A stretch of 7,297 nt of DNA from Nitrospina sp. (GTDB taxonomy: Bacteria > Nitrospinota > Nitrospinia > Nitrospinales > Nitrospinaceae), in the NCBI GenBank assembly GCA_004357435.1, contig SMVS01000028.1, forward strand, positions 1 to 7,297, written 5' to 3'. Numbering within the stretch: position 1 is the first letter of the stretch; the number at the start of each line of letters is the position of its first letter. Of this stretch, positions 5,576-7,297 are shown piece by piece. The position numbers were made by a program, and so were the translations under genes. The notes under the pieces are model-generated. The model made no database searches and was not told the origin of the DNA. It saw only the letters and a program-made list of their open reading frames with translations.

Positions 5576-5591
5576 CCTTGCAAGCAACTTC

Positions 5592-7297
5592 ATGAACCCA
5601 TCAGAGCCATCCCTCATTTCCCAAAAACCGTCCATCGCTTATTTCAGTATGGAGATCGGCATTGCCAACGACATCCCGACTTACAGCGGCGGGTTGGGGG
5701 TGCTGGCTGGCGACACGCTGAAATCCTGCGCCGATCTGGGGTTGCCGGTGATCGGTGTCACGCTCCTTTACCATCGGGGATATTTCACTCAGGAGATCGA
5801 TGCCGCAGGCCACCAGATCGAACACCCCACGCCGTGGCATCCTGAGGACCGGCTGACGCGCCTCCCCGGCATCATCACTCTCAATGAAATCGAGGGACGG
5901 GACGTTCAAATTCAAGCCTGGTTGTTCCAGTACCGGGGGAAGAACGACAATGAAGTTCCCATTATTTTTCTGGACACCCATGTGGACGGCAATGCGGACC
6001 AAGACCGGCAGCTCACCGACACTTTGTATTCCGGGGACCGGGCCTTTCGCTTGAAGCAGGAGATCGTGCTCGGTATCGGCGGGGTCAAAATCCTGCGGCG
6101 GTTGGGGTTTGATGAGATCAAAACGTTTCACATGAACGAGGGCCACTCCGCTCTGCTCACGCTGGAACTGCTCCGCGAAAGCCAGCGCACCGTGCAGGAA
6201 ACCTGGGATGAGGACACGGTATGGGATTTTAAAAAAGTGCGCAGTCAATGCGTCTTCACCACCCACACACCGGTGGCGGCGGGGCACGATACTTTCGATT
6301 ACGATCTGGTGCAGAACGTCCTGAAGACCGGCATCTCGCTGACGGTTTTGAAACAGATCTGCGGCGAATCGGATTTGAACATGACGACATTGGGTTTGAA
6401 CCTGAGCCGGTTCGCCAATGGGGTGGCGAAAATGCATGGCGATGTTTCGCGGGAAATGTTTCCGGACCACTCGATTGACTTCATCACCAACGGCATTCAC
6501 ACCTACACCTGGGTGCATGAACCCTTCAGTAAATTGTTCGATGAGTACGCCCGGTTGTGGCACCGGAGCCCGACTTATTTGCGGCTGGCGGAGACCATTC
6601 CCTGCGAGCAGGTGTGGCACGCGCATGTGCAGTGCAAGGACCGGTTGTTCGCGGAAATCAACCGCGTCACGGGCGAGCAATTCAATCCGGAAATTCTGAC
6701 GCTGGGGTTCGCGCGCCGGGCCGCCGCCTACAAGCGGGCGGCGTTGTTGCTCAGCGATCTGGACCGGCTGATCGGGATGGCTGAGGCCTGCGCCGGAATG
6801 CAAATCGTGTATGCCGGTAAATCGCACCCGAAGGACCAGGCCGGCAAAGATCTGATCCATGAAATTCACCAACGCCAAAAAGAAATCGCCCGGCGGACCC
6901 AAAAACTGAAGCTGGTGTACTTGCCGGATTACCGGATGGAGCTGGGCTACCTCATCACGGCGGGCGTGGATGTGTGGGTCAACACCCCGATCCGTCCGCA
7001 CGAGGCGTCCGGGACCAGCGGCATGAAAGCGGCCTTGAACGGCGTGCTCAACCTCAGCATTCTGGACGGCTGGTGGGTGGAGGGCTGTATCGAAGGCGTC
7101 ACCGGCTGGGCCATCGGCGGCCTCGACCCGCGTGCCGACCTGCCGCCCGACGAACGCGATGCCCTCGATGCCAAGAACCTTTACGACAAATTGCAGAACG
7201 TGGTTCTGCCCAAGTATTACGAGGACCGGGAAGACTGGATCGAAATGCAACGCCACGCCATCGCCATCAACGCTTCCTTCTTCAACACCCACCGGCA
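5592..7297 (+). CDS. glgP: alpha-glucan (glycogen/maltodextrin) phosphorylase, GT35, 3' end cut off by window
   Basis: 568 residues are visible and the frame is still open at the window edge. The enzyme releases glucose-1-phosphate from alpha-1,4-glucans using PLP, in the cytoplasm. Marks: IAYFSMEIGI (15-24), glycine loop YSGGLGVLAGD (31-41), HMNEGHSA (180-187), NGIHTYTW (300-307), GFARRAAAYKR (372-382, with likely phosphate-binding Arg and Lys) and the PLP site EASGTSGMKAALNG (471-484, Lys479). It belongs to the compact family typified by Thermus/Thermotoga/archaeal enzymes rather than the E. coli GlgP/MalP type. It begins almost directly at the catalytic core, lacking the extra ~100-residue N-terminal domain of the longer members. 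From the family, only a few tens of residues are probably missing at the C-terminus. The ATG at 5592 has no evident Shine-Dalgarno sequence; no better start precedes the conserved core. No other glycogen gene is in view. Confidence 0.92.
   Translation, partial: MNPSEPSLISQKPSIAYFSMEIGIANDIPTYSGGLGVLAGDTLKSCADLGLPVIGVTLLYHRGYFTQEIDAAGHQIEHPTPWHPEDRLTRLPGIITLNEIEGRDVQIQAWLFQYRGKNDNEVPIIFLDTHVDGNADQDRQLTDTLYSGDRAFRLKQEIVLGIGGVKILRRLGFDEIKTFHMNEGHSALLTLELLRESQRTVQETWDEDTVWDFKKVRSQCVFTTHTPVAAGHDTFDYDLVQNVLKTGISLTVLKQICGESDLNMTTLGLNLSRFANGVAKMHGDVSREMFPDHSIDFITNGIHTYTWVHEPFSKLFDEYARLWHRSPTYLRLAETIPCEQVWHAHVQCKDRLFAEINRVTGEQFNPEILTLGFARRAAAYKRAALLLSDLDRLIGMAEACAGMQIVYAGKSHPKDQAGKDLIHEIHQRQKEIARRTQKLKLVYLPDYRMELGYLITAGVDVWVNTPIRPHEASGTSGMKAALNGVLNLSILDGWWVEGCIEGVTGWAIGGLDPRADLPPDERDALDAKNLYDKLQNVVLPKYYEDREDWIEMQRHAIAINASFFNTHR

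Noticed and set aside
5601..7292. A 563-codon open frame on the minus strand
   Set aside because: It is antisense to the phosphorylase gene, whose plus-strand frame has all conserved GT35 motifs including the PLP lysine. The antisense translation shows no family and reflects codon bias.

Overview
The window (about 7.3 kb, moderately GC-rich) looks like chromosomal DNA of a Gram-negative bacterium. It encodes a periplasmic c-type cytochrome, a periplasmic binding protein and a polytopic GT-C-type membrane protein. From memory, the cytochrome and the gene mix recall Nitrospinota/Nitrospirota or deltaproteobacterial genomes, but that placement is only a guess. No RNA gene, CRISPR array, transposase or phage gene was seen.

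Layout. Bases 1-278 carry no gene but hold a cluster of short repeat-like elements and inverted repeats. Two minus-strand genes follow: a DJ-1/PfpI-family protein (279-878) and, upstream of it in transcription order, a large membrane protein resembling GT39/ArnT-like glycosyltransferases (976-2925). An AT-rich divergent region (2926-3088) carries a consensus sigma70-type promoter on the plus strand, pointing at a small, very basic monohaem cytochrome c (3089-3523) that ends in a strong intrinsic terminator (3542-3580). Next is a two-gene plus-strand operon: a PhnD-like periplasmic binding protein (3657-4565) whose stop codon overlaps the start of a PhnC-like ABC ATPase (4562-5314). No PhnE-type permease accompanies them. 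The 277-bp gap after phnC contains two diverged copies of a ~101-bp repeat with a promoter-like sequence between them. The window ends inside a compact alpha-glucan phosphorylase gene (5592 onward, plus strand, cut by the window edge).

How the genes work together. PhnD and PhnC should be two parts of one phosphonate/phosphite/phosphate-type importer and are translationally coupled; the membrane part must be elsewhere or lost. The cytochrome, the phosphorylase, the glycosyltransferase and the DJ-1 protein look like independent units (electron transfer, storage glucan breakdown, lipid-linked sugar transfer, unknown).

The points most worth a second look are the missing permease, the paired repeat that supplies the phnC stop codon, the DJ-1 protein without its nucleophilic cysteine, and the consensus cytochrome promoter that overlaps the 5' end of the divergent gene and gives a ~135-nt leader. 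I see no clear evidence of an entirely new multi-gene system.
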